From contig JAQVHJ010000039.1 in assembly GCA_028696285.1 (NCBI GenBank), positions 1 to 10,762 on the forward strand: a DNA stretch of 10,762 nt, read 5' to 3'. This stretch comes from a bacterium. Its GTDB lineage: Bacteria > AUK180 > JAQVHJ01. The position numbers and the translations under genes are program-made. Below, in pieces: positions 1-6,261 of the stretch. Position 1 is the first letter of the stretch, and each line of letters opens with the position of its first letter. The notes beneath the pieces are model-generated. The model was not told the origin of the DNA. It did not search any database and saw nothing but the letters and a program-made list of their open reading frames with translations.

Positions 1-38
1 CGTGATTCGAAAGATTTGTATTACAAACATTTGATACG
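1..38. repeat. 38-bp direct repeat, copy 1
   Basis: This stretch is identical over 38 bases to 153-190. It starts with CGTGATTCG and ends with TTTGATACG. It touches the left edge of the window, so the repeat may extend further left. To the right the two copies diverge at once: copy 1 continues into a GGGCGAAC hairpin and copy 2 into a GGTAAAC heptamer array. The internal segment TTTGTATTACAAA is itself a near-palindrome. It is non-coding; the function is unknown. Confidence 0.9.
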
Positions 39-70
39 ATATGTAGGGGCGAACGGTGTTCGCCCGTATC
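33..70. repeat. Nested hairpin repeat (GGGCGAAC/GTTCGCCC)
   Basis: GGGCGAAC (47-54) and GTTCGCCC (58-65) form a perfect 8-bp stem with a GGT loop. An outer GATACG (33-38) pairs with CGTATC (65-70), which shares one base with the inner stem, around a short bulge. This is the style of a dispersed palindromic (REP-like) element common in uncultured bacterial genomes; that comparison is from memory. No T-tract follows, so it is not a typical terminator. Confidence 0.75.
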
Positions 71-132
71 ATTTGAACAAAATACATAGTCAGGTTAAAA
101 CATTTGAAATGTAAAACGGTAAACGGTAAGAC

Positions 133-160
133 GTGATCCGTGATTCGTGATTCGTGATTC
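133..160. repeat. Tandem heptamer array GTGATTC x4
   Basis: Four consecutive 7-bp units are visible: GTGATCC, GTGATTC, GTGATTC and GTGATTC. The last unit runs into the second copy of the 38-bp direct repeat. Single-unit differences fit slippage expansion. It lies between two stretches of a second heptamer family (GGTAAAC). Confidence 0.85.
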
Positions 161-190
161 GAAAGATTTGTATTACAAACATTTGATACG
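153..190. repeat. 38-bp direct repeat, copy 2
   Basis: Identical to positions 1-38. This copy is preceded by GTGATTC heptamers and followed by GGTAAAT/GGTAAAC heptamers, so the repeat unit is embedded in tandem arrays. The two copies are 114 bp apart, a distance that would allow deletion or duplication by recombination (inference). Confidence 0.9.
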
Positions 191-193
191 CAT

Positions 194-228
194 GGTAAAT
201 GGTAAACGGTGAACGGTAAATGGTGAGA
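194..228. repeat. Tandem heptamer array GGTAAAC-type x5
   Basis: Five 7-bp units follow each other: GGTAAAT, GGTAAAC, GGTGAAC, GGTAAAT and GGTGAGA. A shorter run of the same family, GGTAAAC GGTAAG, lies at 118-130. The shared 7-bp period with the GTGATTC array suggests both grew by the same slippage process. It reads open on the minus strand without stops, but the resulting peptide is low-complexity and not a believable protein. Confidence 0.8.
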
Positions 229-255
229 TTGCTTCGCCCATGGCTCGCAATGACA
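226..255 (+). repeat. AGATTGC...CTCGCAATGACA element, copy A
   Basis: This is a short dispersed repeat of the form AGATTGC - variable centre - CTCGCAAT. ATTGC (228-232) pairs with GCAAT (247-251), and GCC (236-238) with GGC (242-244), giving an imperfect hairpin. A second member of the family lies in opposite orientation at 349-382. Elements with these ends are, from memory, widespread in genomes of several bacterial phyla. Confidence 0.65.
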
Positions 256-306
256 GTGTACCTATGTACTACATTGAGTGCATAGCCTTGCACGTGGGGT
301 ACACTG
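254..306. repeat. 9-bp inverted repeat CAGTGTACC/GGTACACTG
   Basis: The arms CAGTGTACC (254-262) and GGTACACTG (298-306) are exact reverse complements separated by 35 bases. CTATG and CATAG inside the spacer could add a second stem. No T-tract follows the right arm, so a terminator is unlikely. It may be a remnant of a small palindromic element inserted between the two AGATTGC repeats. Confidence 0.6.
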
Positions 307-348
307 CTTCGCTAATCATGTTATTTGGTTTTGCGGATGTATAATATT

Positions 349-382
349 ATTGCGAGATAAACAAAGTTTGTCGTGGCAATCT
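349..382 (-). repeat. AGATTGC...CTCGCAAT element, copy B (inverted)
   Basis: Read on the minus strand, this matches copy A at both ends (AGATTGC and CTCGCAAT) with a different centre. It folds well: ATTGC (349-353) pairs with GCAAT (376-380), and GATAAAC (356-362) with GTTTGTC (366-372) around an AAA loop with one G-T wobble. The opposite orientation relative to copy A makes the pair a possible composite unit about 157 bp long. Confidence 0.65.
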
Positions 383-427
383 ACCTGGGTGTTATTAATA
401 ATTAAACAATTTATTGTTCTTATGTAT

Positions 428-584
428 GTAGGCCCAGGTTTTAACCTGGGTAAATAAAGAACAGAAACATCATCAGGGCTTCAGCCCGTGTTTTAGTCCG
501 ATTAATCGGAGTATGGAATCCATATCAGGAATAAATTCCTGATTGTTTGTTATTCAGTATACCGTGGTTAAAACCACGGCCTAC
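428..584. repeat. 157-bp five-palindrome array with inverted ends
   Basis: The ends are exact 7-bp inverted repeats, GTAGGCC (428-434) and GGCCTAC (578-584). Between them are five palindromes: CCCAGGTT/AACCTGGG (433-450), GGGCT/AGCCC (about 476-486), the perfect 14-mer TCCGATTAATCGGA (497-510), TCAGGAAT/ATTCCTGA (525-542) and CCGTGGTT/AACCACGG (562-579). The first and last hairpins have the same layout (8-bp stem, 2-nt loop) and sit just inside the ends. There is no open reading frame, so it resembles a non-autonomous MITE-like or REP-cluster element. Any mobilising enzyme is not in the window. Confidence 0.75.
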
Positions 585-700
585 GAGCATATTTAGAATA
601 AATTCATTTTGCATTAATTGTTGTACAGATAAATATCTTGTTTGCGTATTTGCCAGAATAAATTTAATAAAAAAATAGGAAAACTCCTGTAAAAAAAAGA

Positions 701-729
701 TTGAATTTATCTTTGAATTATGTTATAAT
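701..729 (+). promoter_or_regulatory. Sigma70-type promoter upstream of the phosphotransacylase gene
   Basis: A -35-like TTGAAT (701-706) and a perfect -10 TATAAT (724-729) are separated by exactly 17 bp. An A-rich tract at 691-698 lies just upstream, as an UP element would. The predicted transcription start near 736 gives a leader of about 57 nt before the ATG at 793. The -35 matches consensus at 4 of 6 positions. Confidence 0.75.
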
Positions 730-756
730 TTATTTTTGATGTAATATTAATTCAAC

Positions 757-773
757 CTGAATCGTAGATTCAG
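757..773 (+). promoter_or_regulatory. Leader hairpin CTGAATC-GTA-GATTCAG
   Basis: A perfect 7-bp inverted repeat with a 3-nt loop lies within the predicted 5' leader, ending 9 nt before the GGAG ribosome binding site (783-786). It could stabilise the leader, or the DNA palindrome could be an operator for a dimeric regulator. The sequence does not decide between these. Confidence 0.45.
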
Positions 774-792
774 AATAGAACCGGAGTAATAG

Positions 793-1710
793 ATGCTGAA
801 TAACTTTTCAGAAGTTATAGGAAAATGCAAGAAATTAGAGACTAAGAAATTAGCATTATGTTCTGCTGAAGACCCCGAAGCTCTTTCTGCAGTATTGAGA
901 GCGATGGAGCTGGATATTATTATCCCAATCCTGATAGGGAACAAGGAACTTATAGAGAAGACTGCTTCAGATTTATCCCTTGATATTTCCGGCCTTGAAA
1001 TAGTTTCGGCTGCATCTCCGGAAGAATCGGTAGATATCGGTGTTCAGTTGATCCGTTCCGGGAAAGCTCAGATGATCATGAAAGGTTTAGTTAAAACCCC
1101 CGTTTTCATGTCAACTGTTCTTTCAAAGGAGAAGGGGTTACGAACCGACCGTTTAATCTCTCATTGTTATGTATTTGAATCTCCATTACATAATAGTTTA
1201 AAGATCATTACAGACGGGGGAATCTGTCCTCAGCCTGATACTGAACAGAAGAAAGGGATAATAAGGAATGCGTTGTGTGTTACAGATGTCCTCGAGATAC
1301 CTGAACCGAAGGTTGCCCTGGTATGCGCTTCCGAAACTAAGAACCCGAAGATCCCCGCAACTGCACATGCAATGGAACTTGTTGATGCATATAATTCCGG
1401 GGAGTTCTCCGATTACCCTGTTACTATTGACGGGCCTTTCGGGATTGATGTCGCTTTTTCCAAAGAGTCAGCTGAACATAAAAAGATCCAAAGCCCTGTC
1501 GCAGGTACTGCTGATATTTGGCTAATGCCGAATCTTGAAGCAGGAAATATGACCGCGAAGGTACTTACTGCATTTGCCAATGTGAAGAACGGGGGTATAT
1601 TAGTCGGAACGATCGCTCCTATCATCCTTGTATCACGCTCTGATACAGCAGAGATTAAATTAAATGCAATTGCATTGGCGCGTTTGCTGTTTGAAGCAAA
1701 ATATAAATAA
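793..1710 (+). CDS. Phosphate acetyl/butyryltransferase family protein
   Basis: The 305-residue product matches the phosphate acetyltransferase/phosphate butyryltransferase family (PTA_PTB) over its whole length. These cytoplasmic enzymes exchange CoA for phosphate on acetyl-CoA or butyryl-CoA, giving an acyl phosphate that a kinase can use to make ATP. Visible family blocks are MKGLVKT (96-102), LRTDRLISHCYVFESP (116-131), TDGGICPQPD (140-149), PATAHAMEL (188-196), DGPFGIDVAFS (213-223), ADIWLMPNLEAGN (240-252) and PIILVSRSD (276-284). The length and the GLRT-RL-SH block favour the Ptb-like branch over the larger Pta, but substrate cannot be read from sequence. The ATG is preceded by GGAG (783-786) at good spacing and lies downstream of a consensus -10. 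No acyl-kinase (buk/ack) gene is adjacent on the right; the left is repeat DNA. It probably heads the operon that ends with the tRNA. Confidence 0.92.
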   Translation: MLNNFSEVIGKCKKLETKKLALCSAEDPEALSAVLRAMELDIIIPILIGNKELIEKTASDLSLDISGLEIVSAASPEESVDIGVQLIRSGKAQMIMKGLVKTPVFMSTVLSKEKGLRTDRLISHCYVFESPLHNSLKIITDGGICPQPDTEQKKGIIRNALCVTDVLEIPEPKVALVCASETKNPKIPATAHAMELVDAYNSGEFSDYPVTIDGPFGIDVAFSKESAEHKKIQSPVAGTADIWLMPNLEAGNMTAKVLTAFANVKNGGILVGTIAPIILVSRSDTAEIKLNAIALARLLFEAKYK

Positions 1711-1720
1711 AGGTGAATAA

Positions 1721-2197
1721 ATGAAAAAAATTAATTTACTTCATTCGCTATTGATAATTTTCTTCTCATTAATGACCGTTGTTGCAGTAGTTGGTCTGAC
1801 CGGCGAGACCCCGACAATCGTTCCTCCGCCATCAGGAACTACTCCAACCACAGTTCGACCCCCTACAGCCAGACCTCAACCCCCCGTTAAAAATCCCAGT
1901 GAACAGACTAAAACAGAACAGCCGGAACAGCCGCAGCCGCCGCAAGCACCGCCGGTTGTGTCAAATAAAGGGAAAACTCCTGATATTCCGAAAGTCTGGG
2001 GGAATTTAATTTCATCACAGTTTTTAATGGACGGAGCATATTTATCCTTGACTTTTTCAGATAAAGATGGTAATATTCGAGTTGCATCATTTAAAAAAGA
2101 TGCAGATAAGAATGAGATTGTTCTTTACAGCTTATTGATCTTTAACAGAACAGATAACACGGACTTGAAACCGGTTACTGAATCAGAGCAGAAATAA
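1721..2197 (+). CDS. Proline-rich exported or membrane-anchored protein, unknown function
   Basis: I do not recognise this 158-residue protein. Residues 1-4 are basic, and residues about 5-27 are a hydrophobic segment that could be a signal peptide or an N-terminal anchor; there is no cysteine lipobox. Residues about 30-80 are rich in Pro, Thr and Gln with PP and QPP motifs, typical of an extended periplasmic linker. Residues about 88-150 look like a small beta-rich domain (YLSLTFSDKDGN, VASFKKD, EIVLYSLLIFN). Translation is well supported by AGGTGA (1711-1716) just before the ATG, and the gene starts 10 bp after the phosphotransacylase stop, so the two are co-transcribed. A periplasm-spanning partner of a membrane complex (in the style of TonB or PilP) is conceivable, but no specific motif supports it. 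Confidence 0.8.
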   Translation: MKKINLLHSLLIIFFSLMTVVAVVGLTGETPTIVPPPSGTTPTTVRPPTARPQPPVKNPSEQTKTEQPEQPQPPQAPPVVSNKGKTPDIPKVWGNLISSQFLMDGAYLSLTFSDKDGNIRVASFKKDADKNEIVLYSLLIFNRTDNTDLKPVTESEQK

Positions 2198-2201
2198 CTT
2201 C

Positions 2202-2723
2202 ATGGTTTATGAGATTATTGAATACCTGAGAAGATTAGGTTTCGCCGATACATTGATCATCCTTGTCATTTCAACTCTTCCGATTGTTGAATTGAGGGGG
2301 TCAATACCTGTCGGGATATTAGCTCTCAGTAAACCGTATCTCCCCGTGATTATTTTAAGTTTAATAGGGAACCTCTTACCGGTTCCGATTCTTTTAAAGT
2401 TCTTTGATTCCTTTACAGTGCTTTTGAATAAATGGAAACCCACGCGGGTTATTCTCGAATGGGTCTTTAAACGAACAAGGAAGAAAACCGGCTTGATAGA
2501 GAAGTTCGAATTCTGGGGCCTTGTTCTTCTGGTCGCAATTCCGCTCCCATTTACCGGTGCATGGACCGGTGTTGTTGCATCATACTTAACAGGACTTTCT
2601 TTCAAAAGAGCATTTATCGGAATTACAATCGGTGTTCTAATAGCGGGAGTAATTGTTTCCGCTTTAACTATTTTAATAGACCTTGGCTTTGTCAAGGGTT
2701 CCGGGATTATTCTCAATTATTAG
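2202..2723 (+). CDS. Small multi-drug export family integral membrane protein
   Basis: The 173-residue protein matches the family called small multi-drug export protein (Sm_multidrug_ex, COG2426), inner-membrane proteins whose transported substrate is poorly established. Hydrophobic segments are visible at about 17-38, 43-66, 104-128 and 137-160. Conserved re-entrant-type motifs are ELRGSIPVGI (30-39) in the first half and AIPLPFTGAWTG (112-123) in the second, each a Pro/Gly break in a helix. A basic cytoplasmic stretch (KWKP, FKRTRKK; about 77-95) lies between the halves. The ATG follows the previous stop by 4 bp with only a weak SD, which fits translational coupling. The stop codon TAG ends two bases before the tRNA begins. 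The family name should not be read as proof of drug export. Confidence 0.85.
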   Translation: MVYEIIEYLRRLGFADTLIILVISTLPIVELRGSIPVGILALSKPYLPVIILSLIGNLLPVPILLKFFDSFTVLLNKWKPTRVILEWVFKRTRKKTGLIEKFEFWGLVLLVAIPLPFTGAWTGVVASYLTGLSFKRAFIGITIGVLIAGVIVSALTILIDLGFVKGSGIILNY

Positions 2724-2724
2724 T

Positions 2725-3069
<345 letters not shown>

Positions 3070-3098
3070 TTGACATTATTTATTAAATATGTTAAAAT
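3070..3098 (+). promoter_or_regulatory. Near-consensus sigma70 promoter of the cell-wall operon
   Basis: A perfect -35 TTGACA (3070-3075), a 17-bp spacer and a -10 TAAAAT (3093-3098, 5 of 6 matches) form the best promoter in the window. The predicted start site is near 3105, directly at the ATG (3106) of the PASTA gene. No SD sequence precedes that ATG, so the message may be leaderless. An AT-rich tract upstream could act as an UP element. Confidence 0.75.
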
Positions 3099-3105
3099 AA
3101 GTGTT

Positions 3106-4083
3106 ATGAAGAGAGTACTTAAATTACTGAAATACTTGATTTATCTAATGATTTTTGGCGGTTTGATGTTTATCGGGCTGTTATTCGGGTTTAAAATTTT
3201 TCTGACTAAGCCTGTTGTAACCGTACCGGATATAGAAGGGAAACATAAAGCCGAAGCATTAAAAGCATTACGAAAAGCTGACTTGAAATATGAAATAATT
3301 TATCAGAACAACGAAACGATATCGAAGGATTCCGTAATTGTTATAAAACCAAGTGCGGGAGCCAAAGTTAAGAAAGGCCGTGAGATTGAGGTTCATGTTT
3401 CGAAGGGTTTTGGAAATATTAAAGTTCCTGACCTTTCAAGTCTTGATTTAATTAATGCAGACATGCTTTTAAATGAGATGGGTCTTTCTCTTGGCACGGT
3501 CGATGAGATCCGGACAAATTACGTGGGGAAGGGTATCATTGTTTCTCAAACCCCAGATCCGGGCGAAGAGGTTGAGAAGGATTCAAGGATTAATGTAATA
3601 GTGAATCAGGGTCCGGAAGATAAAAGAATTTTTGTGAATAATTTTGTCGGGCATAGGATTGAAACTTTAGAGGATTTTGAGAATAAACTTTCGCTTGTAA
3701 TTGTTAATGAATTTGACACGGAGACTTACGGCATGATAACAAACCAGTCAATTCCCCTTGGAAGCCTTGTTGAACTGGGAACACCGATTGAGTTTGAATA
3801 TAATCCTGAGATTACAAGCCCGTTTAATACACAAGCAGTTTCTATTACTAATACAGAGGAACAGGAGCGGCCGAGGGATTATAAATATATTACATATATT
3901 GTTCCACCGGGGTTTGTCGTCAGAAAACTCCGTGTAATTCTTGCTTTTGCAGGAGGGAAGGAAGATATTTTTGAAGGGGAGGTTTCTCCAGGATCGAGAT
4001 TTGAAAAGATTATTCATTTCTCCGGAACAGGAATTGTATATTTTTATCTTGACGGAAAATTACAGGATTACAGGAAGCTATGA
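3106..4083 (+). CDS. Single-pass membrane protein with PASTA repeats
   Basis: The 325-residue product has a short basic N-terminus (MKRVLKLLK), one transmembrane helix (about 10-34) and an extracytoplasmic part. Two clear PASTA domains lie at about 36-100 (VTVPDIEGK ... KPSAGAKVKKG ... IEVHVSKG) and 104-169 (IKVPDLSSL ... QTPDPGEEVEKDS ... INVIVNQG). A third, degenerate repeat spans about 174-233. Residues about 258-325 form a separate beta-rich domain I cannot name. PASTA domains bind peptidoglycan or muropeptides, or act as structural modules, in PknB-type kinases and some PBPs; here there is no kinase or transpeptidase domain. The start is taken at 3106 rather than the in-frame ATG at 3037, because 3037 would add a non-membrane extension encoded across the promoter. 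The stop overlaps the PBP1A start (ATGA), so the two are translationally coupled and likely partners. Confidence 0.88.
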   Translation: MKRVLKLLKYLIYLMIFGGLMFIGLLFGFKIFLTKPVVTVPDIEGKHKAEALKALRKADLKYEIIYQNNETISKDSVIVIKPSAGAKVKKGREIEVHVSKGFGNIKVPDLSSLDLINADMLLNEMGLSLGTVDEIRTNYVGKGIIVSQTPDPGEEVEKDSRINVIVNQGPEDKRIFVNNFVGHRIETLEDFENKLSLVIVNEFDTETYGMITNQSIPLGSLVELGTPIEFEYNPEITSPFNTQAVSITNTEEQERPRDYKYITYIVPPGFVVRKLRVILAFAGGKEDIFEGEVSPGSRFEKIIHFSGTGIVYFYLDGKLQDYRKL

Positions 4084-6248
4084 AAAAGTTTATTCAATTT
4101 ATCAAAAATCTTTTTATATTTTTCTGTGTGGCAATTGTTATAGGAATCTGCGTTTCTTATCTCCTTATAATTATCTCAAATAACCTGCGTTTTGATGTTG
4201 AGCTGGACACCTTTGCTCCGAATGTCCTGACAAGGGTTTATGACAGGAATGGTGAATTGCTTGGCGAGTTATTTGCCGAGAAGAGGGATATAGTTTCAAT
4301 TGATTCAATTCCGAAGGACCTGATCTATGCTGTGGTTTCCGCAGAGGATCAGAATTTCTTTGAACATAATGGTTTTGATGTGACTGCAATGTTGAGGGCC
4401 ATAATCAGAGATATTCAGGCTATGAAATTTAAGGAAGGCGGAAGTACAATTTCTCAGCAGCTGGCTAAGAACATGACATTGAAGACACAGAAGAGAATGT
4501 CACGGAAAATAAAGGAGGCCTTCTTTACTGTCAAGATAGAAAAGAAATATTCCAAGATGGAGATAATTGAATTGTATCTCAATCAGGTATATTTCGGGGG
4601 GCCTGCATGGGGAGTTCAGGAAGCTGCAGGTTATTATTTCGGGAAGGATGCGAAGGATCTTAATTTAGCTGAGTGTTCCATGCTCGCAGGAATTATTCGG
4701 GTCCCGGCATATTACGATCCATATAAGCATTTTGAAAAAGCAAAGATGCGCCAGAACTATGTTCTGAAGAGAATGGTAGAAGACGGGTATATTACCATCG
4801 AGCAGGCAGAAGAGGCTTTGAAGCAGGAGATAATAATTAAAAGGAAACCGTCAACCCCGAGAAAAGCAGAGTACTTCCTTGATTATATTGTTAAATATTT
4901 AATTGACCAGTACGGTTATGCGAAAACATTCAATGGCGGATTAAATGTACAAACCACTCTCGATTTAAAAATACAGGAGAAGGCGGAAGAAGCGCTTAGA
5001 CTTGCTAACCAGCGGAGGATAGACGAGGAGCTTCCGGAAATCCAGGGTGGAATAATAGTCATGGATCCGAACACAGGGCAGATCCTTGCCATGGTCGGAG
5101 GGTTGGATTATGAAACATCAAAGTGGAACAGAGCTGTTCAGGCACCGCGTCAACCCGGCTCGTTATTCAAGGTATTTTTATATACTGCATATTTAGATAA
5201 TGGCAGGGGAACACTCTCTGATCTTTGGTATGATACACCGATTGCTTTTCCGGATATTAAGGTAGCAATTAAGGAAGAGGAACCAGACTCAAATACAATG
5301 GCTTTATCCATCTCCGATACTGAATTGAAGAGTATGACCCCGGAACAGCTGAAAGAATGGGAAGATGCTGTTGCTGACAGCCTGACAGATACAAGTTCTG
5401 AAGAGATTGAAGATCAGGTTGATTTCTGGATTCCGACTAATTACCAGAACTTCTCCGGGATTGTAAATATCCGCAAGGCAATACAAAGTTCTATTAATTT
5501 AATTGCAATTAAAGTCACGCACAGTATCGGTCCTGAATTAGTAGTGTCATATGCTTACAGGATGGGAATCAAGTCACCGTTAAAACCGGTCATGTCTGTC
5601 TCTCTCGGGTCAAATGAAGTAAATCTTCTTGAAACGGTTAGCGCAATTTCATGTCTCCCGACAGGGGGATGGAGAAATGAACCTGTGGCAATCCTTTCTA
5701 TTACCGATTATAAAGGGAAGGAATATGAAAAGTTCATTAAGAAACCGAAACAGGTCCTTGATGAGAGAACTGCATTTTTAATGAACTATGCGTTAATGGG
5801 AGTAGTTCAATTCGGGTCAGGATGGAGAGCAAATATCCCCGGGCACCAGATCGCAGGGAAGACAGGAACTACTAATAATTTCACTGATGCATGGTTTGTC
5901 GGATATACACCGGACTATATTTGCGGGATTTTTATCGGGAATGATGATCCATCAGAGAGTTTGGGGGACCAGGAAGCAGGAGGGAAGGTCGCTGCTCCGG
6001 TTTGGAAGGATGTAATGTTTGATTTCTTGAAGGATATTGAAGATCCGAAGAAATTTAATGTTCCTGAAGATATTGTATTTCGTGAAATTGACCCGACTAC
6101 AGGCCTTCTTGCGACTCAGGAATCAAAAACTAAGTATTTGGAAGCGTATATAAAAGGAACAGAACCGACAAAGTACTCGGATTATTCTAAGAAAGAGGAG
6201 ACTCGATCTCTTGAAGATAAAATTGAATTATTTAAAATTAAATATTAA
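4080..6248 (+). CDS. Class A penicillin-binding protein (PBP1A-type)
   Basis: This bifunctional enzyme (722 residues) polymerises lipid II into glycan strands and cross-links them at the outer face of the inner membrane. One transmembrane helix lies at about 8-32. The GT51 glycosyltransferase domain shows EDQNFFEHNGFD (89-100, catalytic Glu89), GGSTISQQLAKN (120-131), ELYLNQVYFG (164-173) and AECSMLAGIIRVPAYYDP (197-214). The transpeptidase domain has the nucleophile in SLFK (361-364), SIN (471-473) and KTGT (594-597), so both activities look intact. The C-terminus carries DPTTGLLA and EAYIKGTEPT, usual for PBP1A/2A-type proteins. Between SxxK and SxN there is an unusual acidic insertion of about 50 residues (about 397-447). 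The start overlaps the PASTA stop by 4 bp, with AGGA tracts at 4064-4067 and 4072-4075. Confidence 0.96.
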   Translation: MKKFIQFIKNLFIFFCVAIVIGICVSYLLIIISNNLRFDVELDTFAPNVLTRVYDRNGELLGELFAEKRDIVSIDSIPKDLIYAVVSAEDQNFFEHNGFDVTAMLRAIIRDIQAMKFKEGGSTISQQLAKNMTLKTQKRMSRKIKEAFFTVKIEKKYSKMEIIELYLNQVYFGGPAWGVQEAAGYYFGKDAKDLNLAECSMLAGIIRVPAYYDPYKHFEKAKMRQNYVLKRMVEDGYITIEQAEEALKQEIIIKRKPSTPRKAEYFLDYIVKYLIDQYGYAKTFNGGLNVQTTLDLKIQEKAEEALRLANQRRIDEELPEIQGGIIVMDPNTGQILAMVGGLDYETSKWNRAVQAPRQPGSLFKVFLYTAYLDNGRGTLSDLWYDTPIAFPDIKVAIKEEEPDSNTMALSISDTELKSMTPEQLKEWEDAVADSLTDTSSEEIEDQVDFWIPTNYQNFSGIVNIRKAIQSSINLIAIKVTHSIGPELVVSYAYRMGIKSPLKPVMSVSLGSNEVNLLETVSAISCLPTGGWRNEPVAILSITDYKGKEYEKFIKKPKQVLDERTAFLMNYALMGVVQFGSGWRANIPGHQIAGKTGTTNNFTDAWFVGYTPDYICGIFIGNDDPSESLGDQEAGGKVAAPVWKDVMFDFLKDIEDPKKFNVPEDIVFREIDPTTGLLATQESKTKYLEAYIKGTEPTKYSDYSKKEETRSLEDKIELFKIKY

Positions 6249-6261
6249 CGGATAATATTAA

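Noticed and set aside
90..293. Minus-strand open frame of 67 codons across the repeat island
   Set aside because: It is made of the heptamer and 38-bp repeats read in reverse, with a repetitive TIYRSPFTIYH/ITNHESRITS-type peptide. Such translations are a known kind of false gene over repeats.
428..584. CRISPR array or intrinsic terminator cluster
   Set aside because: The palindromes differ from each other, there are no regular spacers, and none is followed by a T-tract on either strand at the right distance.
2207..2716. Long (169-codon) minus-strand open frame opposite the membrane-protein gene
   Set aside because: The + strand frame has a recognised family, conserved motifs and operon spacing. 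The opposite frame gives a basic, feature-less peptide without a family or SD support.
2660..2724. Internal promoter for the tRNA
   Set aside because: TTGTCA and TATTCT-like hexamers can be found, but not with 16-18 bp spacing and good matches together, so I do not call one.
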